Positions 7,995-15,441 of a stretch of 27,452 nt of DNA are shown piece after piece. Each line of letters starts with the position of its first letter. Position 1 is the stretch's first letter. The notes beneath the pieces were generated by a model. That model did no database searches. It worked only from the letters and a program-made list of their open reading frames with translations, and had not been told where the DNA came from. The DNA comes from JAJNBD01 sp964471475 (lineage in GTDB: Bacteria; Pseudomonadota; Gammaproteobacteria; CAISUE01), in assembly GCA_964471475.1 (NCBI GenBank), contig CAYYFQ010000028.1:1-27452 (forward strand), given 5' to 3'. Made by a program: the position numbers and the translations under genes.

Positions 7995-8022
7995 TTGCAA
8001 TATCGTTCAATAATGATAAAAT
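7995..8022 (+). promoter_or_regulatory. Candidate promoter of the 8082 gene
   Basis: TTGCAA and TAAAAT are separated by 16 bp, about 60 nt before the ATG at 8082. The match to the sigma-70 consensus is fair. Confidence 0.4.
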
Positions 8023-8081
8023 CGGCGCTTTGGAAAAATTAGACCGAAGTATTTAATAACAAAATAAGAGTGATATAAAAT

Positions 8082-10388
8082 ATGGTTTCTGGCAGATTTA
8101 ACTCTCCTTCCTTACCTAGGGCCGAGCCTGGCAACGTTCCATTGCCAGGCTCGCGTTTTCCAAGCGATGAAGCGCCATTACTCGTAAGACTTTCATCCAG
8201 ATCACCATCTCCTTCTTCAAAGAAGAGACAAGCATCTCAAAAAATCCAGCAGCAATCTTTACACCGCATTGTACCGTGGAAAACGCAAAAAGATTTTACG
8301 AATTTCTTAAATACACTCAATACAGATCTAGAGCCTGAAACCGTATTTCGGCAGATTTTTCAAGGACTGGTATTGGGAGGTGCTTTTTATTATGCTCATG
8401 GTTGGGCATTTGGTGCGTTTGGGCGTGTAGCGGTAACGCGTATTGGTCAAATTTTGTTTAAATTGCCGGATCCTTTTCCTGTACTTGAGCGAGAAGTTTT
8501 TAATTTTGTGCTCAGTTTTTTCTCCGCACGGGCCGCTATGCGCGTTATCAACCAGCTCACTCTTAAAAAAGATCTCACAGAATTTTGGGAAGTTGCTAAA
8601 AGTTTTGGGGTAATCGATTGCCTTACTTTAATTATTGGCGTGCTTTCTGTTTTAAATACGGCGGCAGCTCAAATTTTGGACGGAGCGCCTGATCCAGAGC
8701 TTTTAGCTGCTTTAATTTTTGGCGCTATGGTTAATCTCCCTGCGGTTTTACAAGAGGCTACTCGAAATTTAATCGAAAAGCTATTAAACAATATATTTGG
8801 ATTTTCTTTGTCTTTGGCTGCTTATAGTCATGCAGTTTTTACAAGTACAACACCTTTATTATTGCCAGATCAAACTAGTGCAAGTGTTGAGCCTCTTTCT
8901 GAAGTTTCTGTGGCGGTTGATTCTATTCACCAAGTATTATCACCGCAGGAGGAAGAGTCAAATCCTGTTTTAACGGTGGAAGACAGACATCAACATTTGA
9001 CGCACTTTCTTCAATTATCGAGCCCTCAGTTAGAAAAAAGTGATGACGGACAATGCAATGCTTACCTAGCTGCAGAGGAAGCAATTCCGTTGTCATTAAA
9101 TTGCGAGCCGGCTCGTGCTCCGGTGACACTCCCTCCATTGCCTCCTCATTCCCCAGGGCCCACTTCTCCTCGTAGTGGGAGTGGGAGAATGGCGTATACT
9201 ATGGATCTTAGAAGTCTTGGTCGCCGTTTAGCTGCGGGAGTGCCTGAAGAAGTTGTTCCAAAAAAAGTTCTTCCAGCAGAAAATGCTAAGCCATACATGC
9301 CCTTAGATGAATGGGACAAGCTTCAAGAAAAATTACGAGAAGCTTATCAGTTGGCTGTGGATCAGGCACAATTAGCAGTGATAGAGTTATTACAAGAAGG
9401 AAAAAAACATTTACAAGCACAAGATGCCGATACAATTATTGAAGAAGCGAGCAAGCGACAAGCGGCGGAAGTTGCTTTGATGGAATCTTTTTGTGAGTTG
9501 AAAGAAACCCCTTCATTGAATAGACTGTTGGTGTTAATTAACCAGTTTAAAGATTTGCCTGCTCCTCGAGCGCAAGCATTGTGGAAGTATTCTGTATTTT
9601 GGACTTTAATGGGGATATCTCTTGTGGGGACGGCTTTTCGTTATGGGCCTCCGGCTTTGGAATCTCAGTTAATTTATACGCATGAGATGGCGGTTGCCTT
9701 AACTGTGATGTTAGGTAGTGTTGCCACTAATATGGCTGTTCTTTTAACCGAGGCACATGATTATACATGGGATATAAAATGTACCATCGGCAGTATTATA
9801 GATAACCTACTTATTTTGGGAGTAAATGGGTGCTTAGCATTGGGGCTTTATGCGCTTACTGAAGTGAGCAGTGAAAATTTGGGGCTTAACGGCAATAAAC
9901 GTGTGCTTGCGCAAATTGGTTCTGCGTTGGCAGCGGCTTCTGAAGTGATGACATATACGCCAGCTTTAGGGGGCTTTGTTAAATCCATGAAGGCAAGTAC
10001 AGTTAAATATGTTCTCGCTCCCGTTTGTTTTTGGAAACGCCCTGGTACCGCAAAAAATCCGACAACGGAGTGCTTACACTCGCAGTATATACAATCTTCA
10101 TGGGGCATCACAAAAAAACTCTATGCAGAAAATTTAAGAATAGAGACGGCGCAACAAATTGATGATGCTATCAAGGCTATTCGTCGTAATGGAGAAGCGC
10201 TGTTTACACCCCATGACCCTCAAGATGCTATGAGTTGTATTTTTGCTCGTATTCTCCCTCCTGCTATCAGGGCTATTGATTGGTCAGAAAAAACTTTGGC
10301 GGCTGTGCGTACTCAAGAAAGCGAGCGACCTCCTCTTCAAGAAATCGCTGGATTAGTTGAGTCTTCAGTCGCATGCATACCTTGTTAA
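8082..10388 (+). CDS. Multi-pass membrane protein of unknown function
   Basis: A 768-residue protein I do not recognise. Residues 1-60 are Pro/Ser/Arg-rich and disordered. Two hydrophobic blocks follow. The first (about 90-255) has segments such as GLVLGGAFYYAHGWAFGAFG, CLTLIIGVLSVLN and LLAALIFGAMVNLPAVL. The second (about 499-592) has three clear membrane helices. Between them lies a long acidic, Pro-rich linker (about 260-390) and a Glu/Ala/Gln-rich helical stretch (about 410-470). The last 120 residues are soluble. The start is uncertain: the upstream ribosome site (AAGAG, about 11 nt away) is weak, and a 12-bp hairpin sits 41 nt into the ORF. The 3' end overlaps the convergent VIT gene by 4 nt. 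A secreted host-targeted effector is conceivable given the layout, but nothing in the sequence shows this. Confidence 0.7.
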   Translation: MVSGRFNSPSLPRAEPGNVPLPGSRFPSDEAPLLVRLSSRSPSPSSKKRQASQKIQQQSLHRIVPWKTQKDFTNFLNTLNTDLEPETVFRQIFQGLVLGGAFYYAHGWAFGAFGRVAVTRIGQILFKLPDPFPVLEREVFNFVLSFFSARAAMRVINQLTLKKDLTEFWEVAKSFGVIDCLTLIIGVLSVLNTAAAQILDGAPDPELLAALIFGAMVNLPAVLQEATRNLIEKLLNNIFGFSLSLAAYSHAVFTSTTPLLLPDQTSASVEPLSEVSVAVDSIHQVLSPQEEESNPVLTVEDRHQHLTHFLQLSSPQLEKSDDGQCNAYLAAEEAIPLSLNCEPARAPVTLPPLPPHSPGPTSPRSGSGRMAYTMDLRSLGRRLAAGVPEEVVPKKVLPAENAKPYMPLDEWDKLQEKLREAYQLAVDQAQLAVIELLQEGKKHLQAQDADTIIEEASKRQAAEVALMESFCELKETPSLNRLLVLINQFKDLPAPRAQALWKYSVFWTLMGISLVGTAFRYGPPALESQLIYTHEMAVALTVMLGSVATNMAVLLTEAHDYTWDIKCTIGSIIDNLLILGVNGCLALGLYALTEVSSENLGLNGNKRVLAQIGSALAAASEVMTYTPALGGFVKSMKASTVKYVLAPVCFWKRPGTAKNPTTECLHSQYIQSSWGITKKLYAENLRIETAQQIDDAIKAIRRNGEALFTPHDPQDAMSCIFARILPPAIRAIDWSEKTLAAVRTQESERPPLQEIAGLVESSVACIPC
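8123..8153 (+). other. Perfect 12-bp hairpin near the 5' end of the 8082 ORF
   Basis: CGAGCCTGGCAA and TTGCCAGGCTCG pair perfectly around a 7-nt loop, followed closely by a TTTT tract. It lies 41 nt inside the annotated frame. It has the shape of an attenuator or terminator, or the real start may lie further downstream. Confidence 0.6.
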
Positions 10389-11080
10389 ACTGCAATTCCG
10401 AGGAAATGCCCAATCGTTGCTCCAACGATCATCGCCAACGATCCCCACACCATTACTCGACTAATGCCTCTTCCTATTTTAGCGCCTCCAATTTTAGCGG
10501 CAACTCCACCGAGCAATCCTAAAAATAAAATAGTGCTAATAAATATCATGAGGGGAATTGCTGATAGAGGAATAAAAATGGCGAGAAGTAAGGGTAACAA
10601 AGCACCCATGGTGAAGCTACAAGCAGAAGAAAAAGCTGCTTGTAAAGGGCGCGCAATAAATTCTTCTGTAATACCTAACTCATCGCGTGCGTGAGCACCT
10701 AAGGCATCGTGGGCCATTAATTGTTTAGCCACATCCATGGCCAGGGGGTTTTGTAAACCACGTTTAACATAAATATTCGCCAGCTCGCGGATTTCATTAC
10801 TGGGGTTTTCTTTTAACTCAGTTTTTTCAACAGCCAGCGCCGCTTTTTCACTATCTGATTGTGAACTTACTGAGATATATTCTCCAGCTGCCATGGACAT
10901 TGCGCCTCCTACTAAACCTGCAGCCCCTGCGATGAGAATACTACTTTGTGAAGTGTGCGCAGAAGCGACGCTCATGATCAAGCTGGACGTTGAAATCAAT
11001 CCATCATTTGCGCCTAATACTGCGGCGCGTAGCCATCCTAGTCGACTAATGTAGTGTGTTTCTTTATGTAACTTTCTCAT
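10385..11080 (-). CDS. VIT1/CCC1-family iron/manganese transporter
   Basis: A 231-residue membrane protein. LGANDGLISTSSLIMSVASA near residues 22-41 and GLVGGAMSMAAGEYISVSSQ near 56-75 are hallmarks of the VIT/CCC1 family, which moves Fe(II) or Mn(II) out of the cytosol or into stores. An acidic helical middle region (about 80-145), the metal-binding domain of the family, follows. Three hydrophobic C-terminal segments complete the usual five-helix layout. Its stop interlocks with the stop of the convergent 8082 gene (4-nt overlap). It is divergent from the phosphorylase gene across a short gap with a palindrome, suggesting shared control. The substrate metal cannot be told from the sequence. 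Confidence 0.9.
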   Translation of the reverse strand: MRKLHKETHYISRLGWLRAAVLGANDGLISTSSLIMSVASAHTSQSSILIAGAAGLVGGAMSMAAGEYISVSSQSDSEKAALAVEKTELKENPSNEIRELANIYVKRGLQNPLAMDVAKQLMAHDALGAHARDELGITEEFIARPLQAAFSSACSFTMGALLPLLLAIFIPLSAIPLMIFISTILFLGLLGGVAAKIGGAKIGRGISRVMVWGSLAMIVGATIGHFLGIAV

Positions 11081-11098
11081 ACTTACTCTTTAAGGGTT

Positions 11099-11114
11099 TA
11101 ATGGTACCATTATA
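11099..11114. promoter_or_regulatory. 14-bp palindrome in a divergent promoter region
   Basis: TAATGGTACCATTA (11099-11112) is a perfect palindrome. A minus-strand TATAAT (11109-11114) serving the VIT gene and a plus-strand TATAAA (11111-11116) overlap its right edge, so a dimeric regulator bound here could affect both genes. The -35 elements are weak. Confidence 0.4.
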
Positions 11115-11140
11115 AAATAACTTCATAAGGAATGAATATT

Positions 11141-12646
11141 ATGGATCCGCAACATGCTTTGCGATTGAAAAACCTTCACATCAACACGTATAAAGAAACT
11201 GTGATTTATATGCGGCCAGACTGCCATGTATGCCGCTCAGAAGGATTTGAAACTCCTGTGCGGGTGGCGGTAACCCTCAAAGGTAAAACCATTATTGCGA
11301 CGTTAAATTTTGTGGAATCTGATTTACTTGCACTGGATGAGGCAAGTCTTTCGACTTATGCATGGGAGTTATTGCAAGCTCACGAAGGGGAGATGGTGCA
11401 AGTATTCCACCCAAAAGCACTTGAGTCCATCCGTTTGATTCGCAATAAAATTAATAACAAAGAATTGCATAAAGCAGAAATTGATTTAATTGTGAAAGAT
11501 TTGGTGGCAGGTTATTTATCGGATATCCAAATTTCTGCTTTTTTAGCCGGTTGTGGAGATAATCGTTTAAGTAAAAATGAAATTTTAAATTTAACTCAAG
11601 CTATGGTTGAGACGGGTAATCGTCTACAGTGGCCGCAGCCATTGGTGGTTGATAAACATTGTGTGGGTGGACTCCCCGGTAATCGCACAAGTTTAATTGT
11701 GGTGCCGATTGTGACAGCTTTTGGGCTTTTAATGCCGAAGACTTCATCACGTGCTATCACTTCTCCTGCAGGAACGGCTGATACCATGGAAGTTTTAGCA
11801 CCTGTTGACCTGGATTTGTCAGCGATGCGACGCGTGGTGGAAAAAGAAAATGGTTGTGTGGTGTGGGGTGGTTCTATGTCCCTCAGTCCTGCTGACGATA
11901 TTTTTATTCGTATTGAGCGCGTTTTAGGTTTAGATAGTGAAGGTCAACTTGTTGCTTCTATTTTGTCAAAAAAAATTGCTGCTGGCTCTTCTCATATTGT
12001 GATTGATATTCCCATTGGACCTACCGCTAAAGTCAGAAATCAAAGTATGGCCAACACATTAAAAAACTATCTAGAATCTGTGGCAAAAGAGTTGGGTGTA
12101 GAAGTGCAAGTGCTCCTGAGTGATGGTTCTCAGCCCGTTGGGCGAGGAATTGGCCCGGCTTTAGAAGCTATGGATGTGTTATCAGTATTACAAAATCAAA
12201 AAGAGGCGCCTCAAGATTTGAAAGATCGTGCGCTGACATTAGCAGGATATGTGTTGGAGTTTTCGCCCCAAGTGGAATGGGGAACTGGTAAGGCTTTAGC
12301 TGCTGAAATTTTAGAAAGTGGTCAGGCCTGGAAAAAATTTCAAGCTATCTGCGAGGCGCAAGGTGGGATGTTTGAGCCTAAAAAAGCGCCATATCAACAA
12401 GCGGTGTGCAGTAAAAAAGCAGGTGTGGTCATTGCTATTCATAACCATCACTTAGCACGCATTGCTAAATTTGCCGGAGCTCCTAAATCAAAATCTGCTG
12501 GCATTGAACTTTTAACATCTATTGGGCGAAAAATTGAAATAGGGCAGCCCATGTATATTATCTACTCCGACTCTCCAGGCGAATTAAATTATACTCTCGA
12601 TTATATTAATCAGGGCCATACCATTATTCATATTGAAGAAAATTAA
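11141..12646 (+). CDS. AMP phosphorylase / type-2 thymidine phosphorylase family enzyme
   Basis: About 501 residues. The ATG at 11132 directly abuts AAGGA, so the ATG at 11141, with 9-nt spacing, is the better start. An N-terminal beta domain of about 85 residues precedes the nucleoside phosphorylase fold, as in archaeal AMP phosphorylases and the long thymidine phosphorylases of Legionella-like bacteria. The substrate region reads DKHCVGGLPGNRTSLIVVPI, then MPKTSSRAITSPAGTADTME, the phosphate- and base-binding signature of the family. These enzymes release a base from AMP/CMP/UMP or thymidine by phosphorolysis. The C-terminal domain keeps the AGAPKSKSAGIELL block. The sequence does not decide between nucleotide and nucleoside as substrate. 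Confidence 0.88.
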   Translation: MDPQHALRLKNLHINTYKETVIYMRPDCHVCRSEGFETPVRVAVTLKGKTIIATLNFVESDLLALDEASLSTYAWELLQAHEGEMVQVFHPKALESIRLIRNKINNKELHKAEIDLIVKDLVAGYLSDIQISAFLAGCGDNRLSKNEILNLTQAMVETGNRLQWPQPLVVDKHCVGGLPGNRTSLIVVPIVTAFGLLMPKTSSRAITSPAGTADTMEVLAPVDLDLSAMRRVVEKENGCVVWGGSMSLSPADDIFIRIERVLGLDSEGQLVASILSKKIAAGSSHIVIDIPIGPTAKVRNQSMANTLKNYLESVAKELGVEVQVLLSDGSQPVGRGIGPALEAMDVLSVLQNQKEAPQDLKDRALTLAGYVLEFSPQVEWGTGKALAAEILESGQAWKKFQAICEAQGGMFEPKKAPYQQAVCSKKAGVVIAIHNHHLARIAKFAGAPKSKSAGIELLTSIGRKIEIGQPMYIIYSDSPGELNYTLDYINQGHTIIHIEEN

Positions 12647-12664
12647 ATTTTTTGTTGACATCAC

Positions 12665-13105
12665 TTACCATGCTGGGGGGTCACTGGCTGGAAAGCTTTC
12701 TTCAGAGCTTTCATTGATCACGTCCATCTCGTGACAGACCGCTTCAATATTATGACCGTCAGCATCTAAAATGAATCCTCCGTAATAATTAGGATGATAG
12801 TGAGGGCGTATGCCAGGTGCTCCATTATCTTTGCCGCCTGCCGCTAAACCTGCTTTATGAAAAGCATCTACTAATTCGCGAGACTTCACTCGAAAAGCAA
12901 CATGCATGGGGGGATTATTGGGTGTTCCTGCGCTAATCCAAAAATCAGGTTTCCCATTTTCGCCGAAGCCAGCACAGGCGGTATGTCCGGTTTCTTCGGG
13001 AGAAAAGTCCATGAGTAATTCATAGCCAATCACATGTAATAATTTTTTATAAAATTGTTTGCTTTTTTCAAAATCGTTAACAATGACACCAGTGTGATCT
13101 AACAT
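12665..13105 (-). CDS. VOC (glyoxalase/bleomycin-resistance fold) protein with ESFPASDPPAW tail
   Basis: A 146-residue VOC-superfamily protein of the usual single-module-pair length. It opens with MLDHTGVIVNDFEKSKQFY, the standard first beta-alpha unit. Candidate metal ligands are His4, the His of PPMHVAF, and the Glu of IEAVCH. A start at 13144 is possible (GAGGG 6 nt upstream), but 13105 fits the family start and has AAGGA 7 nt upstream. The last 15 residues, ESSEESFPASDPPAW, are a polar tail not needed for the VOC fold. The substrate is unknown. It ends 18 nt from the stop of the convergent phosphorylase gene, with no clear terminator. Confidence 0.82.
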   Translation of the reverse strand: MLDHTGVIVNDFEKSKQFYKKLLHVIGYELLMDFSPEETGHTACAGFGENGKPDFWISAGTPNNPPMHVAFRVKSRELVDAFHKAGLAAGGKDNGAPGIRPHYHPNYYGGFILDADGHNIEAVCHEMDVINESSEESFPASDPPAW

Positions 13106-13144
13106 AAAGAGGTCCTTGAAATTTGCTAAGAGAGAAATAAACAT

Positions 13145-13380
13145 TCTATACCCTCTTTATGGCTGATACAACATGGCTTACAGTCTACTGTGTGGTGTAT
13201 GACAAAACATTAAATGGCGCCATCACGGGTTTTACCGCTGCGCTATCTCACGTTGCTCTGTCACGTTGTGAGAGCGTCCTCCTTCCCCACCCAATGGCCC
13301 AATGGCGATTAAGGGCCAGCTGCGTCACGTTCTGCAATTATTAGGGTTGGTCGTGTACGGAGAGAGTCCACAGCTTCCCA
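13145..13380. other. G+C-rich intergenic stretch
   Basis: This 236-bp gap is about 60% G+C at 13261-13320 by my count, far above its neighbours. It contains inverted repeats TCTCAC/GTGAGA and GGCCC/GGGCC. The minus strand can be read as short broken peptides such as QLALNRHWAIGWGRR before a stop. It could be a repeat copy, a decayed gene or a structured RNA. I cannot assign it. Confidence 0.35.
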
Positions 13381-13992
13381 CTACCCGCCAATATGAAACA
13401 ACTTAAACGCAATGTACACAAACATAGAGAGCATAAAGCCAAACATCCAGTATAATAGGTTAAATTTACCAGTAAATTTAAGATCAAGTTGGTCAATTTT
13501 AGCATCTAGCTTTTGCACTTCATGATCAATTTTATCGCTTAGCATGGTGGTGCATTGATCAATTTTGGCATCTAGCTTTTGCACTTCGCGCTCAATTTTA
13601 GCATCTAGCTTTTGCACTTCGCGCTCAATTTTAGCATCTAGCTTTTGCACTTCGTGATCAATTTTATCGCTTAGCATGGTGGTGCATTGATCAATTTTAG
13701 CATCTAGCTTTTGCACTTCGTGATCAATTTTGGCATCTAAGCACTGTGCTTCATAATCCATTTTCGTAGTTAATTTTTCTTCTACTTGAATAATAGTCTT
13801 ATCAAGAGAATAGATGTCGGGTTTAGTCGCCAATTGATCAACCAACAGTTCCCCTAAAATTTGCGCTTGTAGCTCCGCCTGCGCCTCCGCTTGTTCTGGA
13901 GGCACACCAACAGAAACCAATTTTTTAACAAAAGCTAAGGTATCAAACGCCGGCAACCCCATATAACTCACCTTATGATGTGCAGTACTCAT
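13381..13992 (-). CDS. DUF1640/CCDC90-like coiled-coil protein with C-terminal membrane anchor
   Basis: A 203-residue protein in three parts. Residues about 14-60 (FDTLAFVKKLVSVGVPPEQA, continuing to ATKPDI) match the N-terminal signature of bacterial DUF1640 proteins, relatives of mitochondrial CCDC90/MCUR1. Residues 77-175 are nine consecutive 11-residue units, mostly K-I-D/E-x-x-V-Q-K-L-D-A or K-I-D-Q-C-T-T-M-L-S-D. This hendecad pattern is expected for a parallel, slightly right-handed coiled coil. Residues about 178-199 (LLYWMFGFMLSMFVYIAFKL) form one membrane helix at the C-terminus, so the stalk probably faces the cytosol. Bacterial function is unknown. The repeats are near-identical at DNA level, so copy number may vary between strains. 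The ribosome site (AGGA, about 12 nt) is weak. Confidence 0.82.
   Translation of the reverse strand: MSTAHHKVSYMGLPAFDTLAFVKKLVSVGVPPEQAEAQAELQAQILGELLVDQLATKPDIYSLDKTIIQVEEKLTTKMDYEAQCLDAKIDHEVQKLDAKIDQCTTMLSDKIDHEVQKLDAKIEREVQKLDAKIEREVQKLDAKIDQCTTMLSDKIDHEVQKLDAKIDQLDLKFTGKFNLLYWMFGFMLSMFVYIAFKLFHIGG
13468..13764 (-). repeat. 33-bp tandem repeat array (nine units)
   Basis: Nine 33-bp units encode the hendecads of the coiled-coil protein. Several copies are identical or nearly so, including two adjacent KIEREVQKLDA units and two spaced KIDQCTTMLSD units. Recent unit duplication is the likely origin. Confidence 0.85.
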
Positions 13993-14295
13993 TTTATTTT
14001 TCTTTCCTAAAAAAGTAAAGAGATAAGATAACTTAAATCAAGAGGGTTGGAAGATTTTTAGCTCAAAAAGTATCAAATTTTTTACTAGTGCCAAAAGGAG
14101 TAGAGACTCAGCATGGGGGGGCTCCCCTCCATAAAGCGCATAAAATTAGTATAGCACTACCCACTTAGCTTTATACGGCGTTGCAAGCTTGCTCGTCTTC
14201 AGTCAGGTACGATGGGTATATGTACATTCCTTCGATTTGTTCGCTTGCGCTTTGTCTAAAACTAAGTGACTAGCGCTATATGTGTTAATTAGCCC
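13993..14295. other. 303-bp intergenic region with hairpin and palindromic element
   Basis: No gene is seen. It holds a G/C hairpin (ATGGGGGGG against CCCCTCCAT, around 14113-14132) and the longer imperfect palindrome at 14151-14279. Neither reads as a clean intrinsic terminator. Confidence 0.5.
14151..14279. repeat. Imperfect palindromic element (REP/MITE-like)
   Basis: The outer arms 14151-14168 and 14262-14279 match as inverted repeats at 15 of 18 positions (CACTTAG/CTAAGTG core). Similarity continues inward through CTTTATAC/TTTTAGAC-type and CAAGC/GCTTG-type pairing. The whole 129-bp unit could fold into one long arm. No ORF is inside. A dispersed non-coding repeat is the best reading. 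Confidence 0.5.
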
Positions 14296-15042
14296 CTAAA
14301 TACTTAAAAAAATATGATGCTGATGTAATACTTTTTGCAGTTCTGCATAGTTGGGAAGGACGTTACCAAGCATTTTCCAAAATGCACTTGAGTGATTTTT
14401 ATGTTTGACGTGGCATAATTCGTGAGCAATCAAATAGTCCAGAGCTTCGCTGGGAGCTAAAACAGCTCGCCAATTGATACGGATGTCGTTACGGTAGTTA
14501 CAGCTTCCCCACCGTTTATGTGGGCCACTGATGATAAGCGCATTGAAATTTACTTTTAATTTTTCCGCCCAATCAAGCATTTTTTGTTGAGCAATAATTC
14601 GAGCGTTTTTTTTGTACCAGTTGATAATGGTAGAGGCAATGAGCTGGGGACGTAACTCGGAAATAATATGTGTTGGGATATGAAGCATGAGGTGTTTTTC
14701 GTGAAGATAAATGCTTGCTTTAGTCAAAGGCTCTTCAATAAGGTGTAATAAATAAAAGTCGCCTAAAAAAGGAACGCGGTCGCCGTGCTCCCATTCTTGA
14801 ATAGGCTTAAAATAAGGTCTAGTTTTTAGCTCGGTTTGACGCTTTAAAATCCAATGATGATTTTTTGCAAGGAAATCATTAGCTTCTTTAATGGAAGTGC
14901 GAAAAGGTGCACGTAGTTGAATTTGCAACGGTTGTTCCATGCTAAGAGCTAAGGTGCGACGCCGGTTTTTGCTGCGAATTAAAGTATATTCAAATTCATG
15001 ATGTTCAATTTTAAGTGTCGTTTTGAGAATTTTTTCGGTCAT
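14296..15042 (-). CDS. YgjP-type metal-dependent protease/hydrolase (DUF45)
   Basis: A 248-residue protein of the YgjP/M48-like family, of normal length. The zinc motif HELCH is at residues 207-211 with a third likely ligand at His217. It is preceded by the family signature KRWGSCNYRNDIRINWRAVL (residues 177-196), with LAPSEALDYLIAHE leading into the zinc helix. The N-terminal half is the typical beta-rich region with RRRTLALS. No signal peptide is seen, so it is probably cytosolic. The physiological substrate of the family is not settled. AAGGAG lies 6 nt before the ATG. It is divergent from lapA. Confidence 0.88.
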   Translation of the reverse strand: MTEKILKTTLKIEHHEFEYTLIRSKNRRRTLALSMEQPLQIQLRAPFRTSIKEANDFLAKNHHWILKRQTELKTRPYFKPIQEWEHGDRVPFLGDFYLLHLIEEPLTKASIYLHEKHLMLHIPTHIISELRPQLIASTIINWYKKNARIIAQQKMLDWAEKLKVNFNALIISGPHKRWGSCNYRNDIRINWRAVLAPSEALDYLIAHELCHVKHKNHSSAFWKMLGNVLPNYAELQKVLHQHHIFLSI

Positions 15043-15090
15043 AGAGCTCCTTTTTTCTTGCTGTTACACAGGTTGTTGCCTTCGTGGTTG

Positions 15091-15119
15091 CTGGCAAATT
15101 ATATCACTAATGTTATAAT
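15091..15119 (+). promoter_or_regulatory. Extended -10 promoter of the lapA operon
   Basis: TGTTATAAT (15111-15119) is a full extended -10 element. CTGGCA at 15091-15096 is a modest -35 with 17-bp spacing. Transcription would start near 15126, about 23 nt before the lapA ATG. AAGGAG at 15135-15140 is the ribosome site. Confidence 0.65.
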
Positions 15120-15148
15120 TCCTTTTCATCGTATAAGGAGTGTAGGCC

Positions 15149-15439
15149 ATGCGAGTTATTCGCTACATATTTATTTTTATTTTATTGCTTCTTGTTTTAA
15201 GTTTTGCCTTGTTAAATGCATCTCCTGTTGACATTAATTATTATGTTGGCAATAGCCGTTTACCTTTATCACTTTTGTTGGTGATTAGTTTTGGTGTAGG
15301 TTGTTTGATTGGTCTTATTATCACTATTTCGTGGTATTGGCATGCACGTTGGGAGGGGCATAAAGTTGCTAAAAAATTGGCTTTGGCTGAAAAAGAATTG
15401 ACTAATTTACGTACAATGCCGTTGAAAGATATTTCTTAA
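15149..15439 (+). CDS. lapA: LapA-family inner-membrane protein (DUF1049)
   Basis: A 96-residue protein with two membrane helices (about 5-22 and 42-66) joined by a short periplasmic loop containing the family motif ALLNASPVDINYYVG. A basic amphipathic cytosolic tail (KVAKKLALAEKELTNLR) follows. LapA partners LapB in control of lipopolysaccharide assembly and LpxC stability at the inner membrane in enterobacteria. It is followed after 2 nt by lapB, the expected partner, which strengthens the call. Confidence 0.88.
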   Translation: MRVIRYIFIFILLLLVLSFALLNASPVDINYYVGNSRLPLSLLLVISFGVGCLIGLIITISWYWHARWEGHKVAKKLALAEKELTNLRTMPLKDIS

Positions 15440-15441
15440 GC

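Larger units (their letters stand above)
7567..8081. other. 515-bp intergenic region between lanA and the 8082 gene
   Basis: This very A/T-rich divergent region holds the lanA ribosome site, the two hairpins at 7675-7763, a weak hairpin of CCAAAAA/TTTTTGG near 7967, and a plus-strand promoter candidate at 7995-8022. I found no convincing second precursor peptide or immunity ORF. No clear promoter for lanA could be picked out. Confidence 0.5.

Noticed and set aside
13159..13344. 61-codon plus-strand ORF in the G+C-rich gap
   Set aside because: No ribosome site, no recognisable motif, and broken similarity-like fragments on the other strand. Not called as a gene.
13468..13764. Regular 33-bp repeats considered as a CRISPR array
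   Set aside because: The units are contiguous, without spacers, and encode a perfect hendecad coiled coil in frame.
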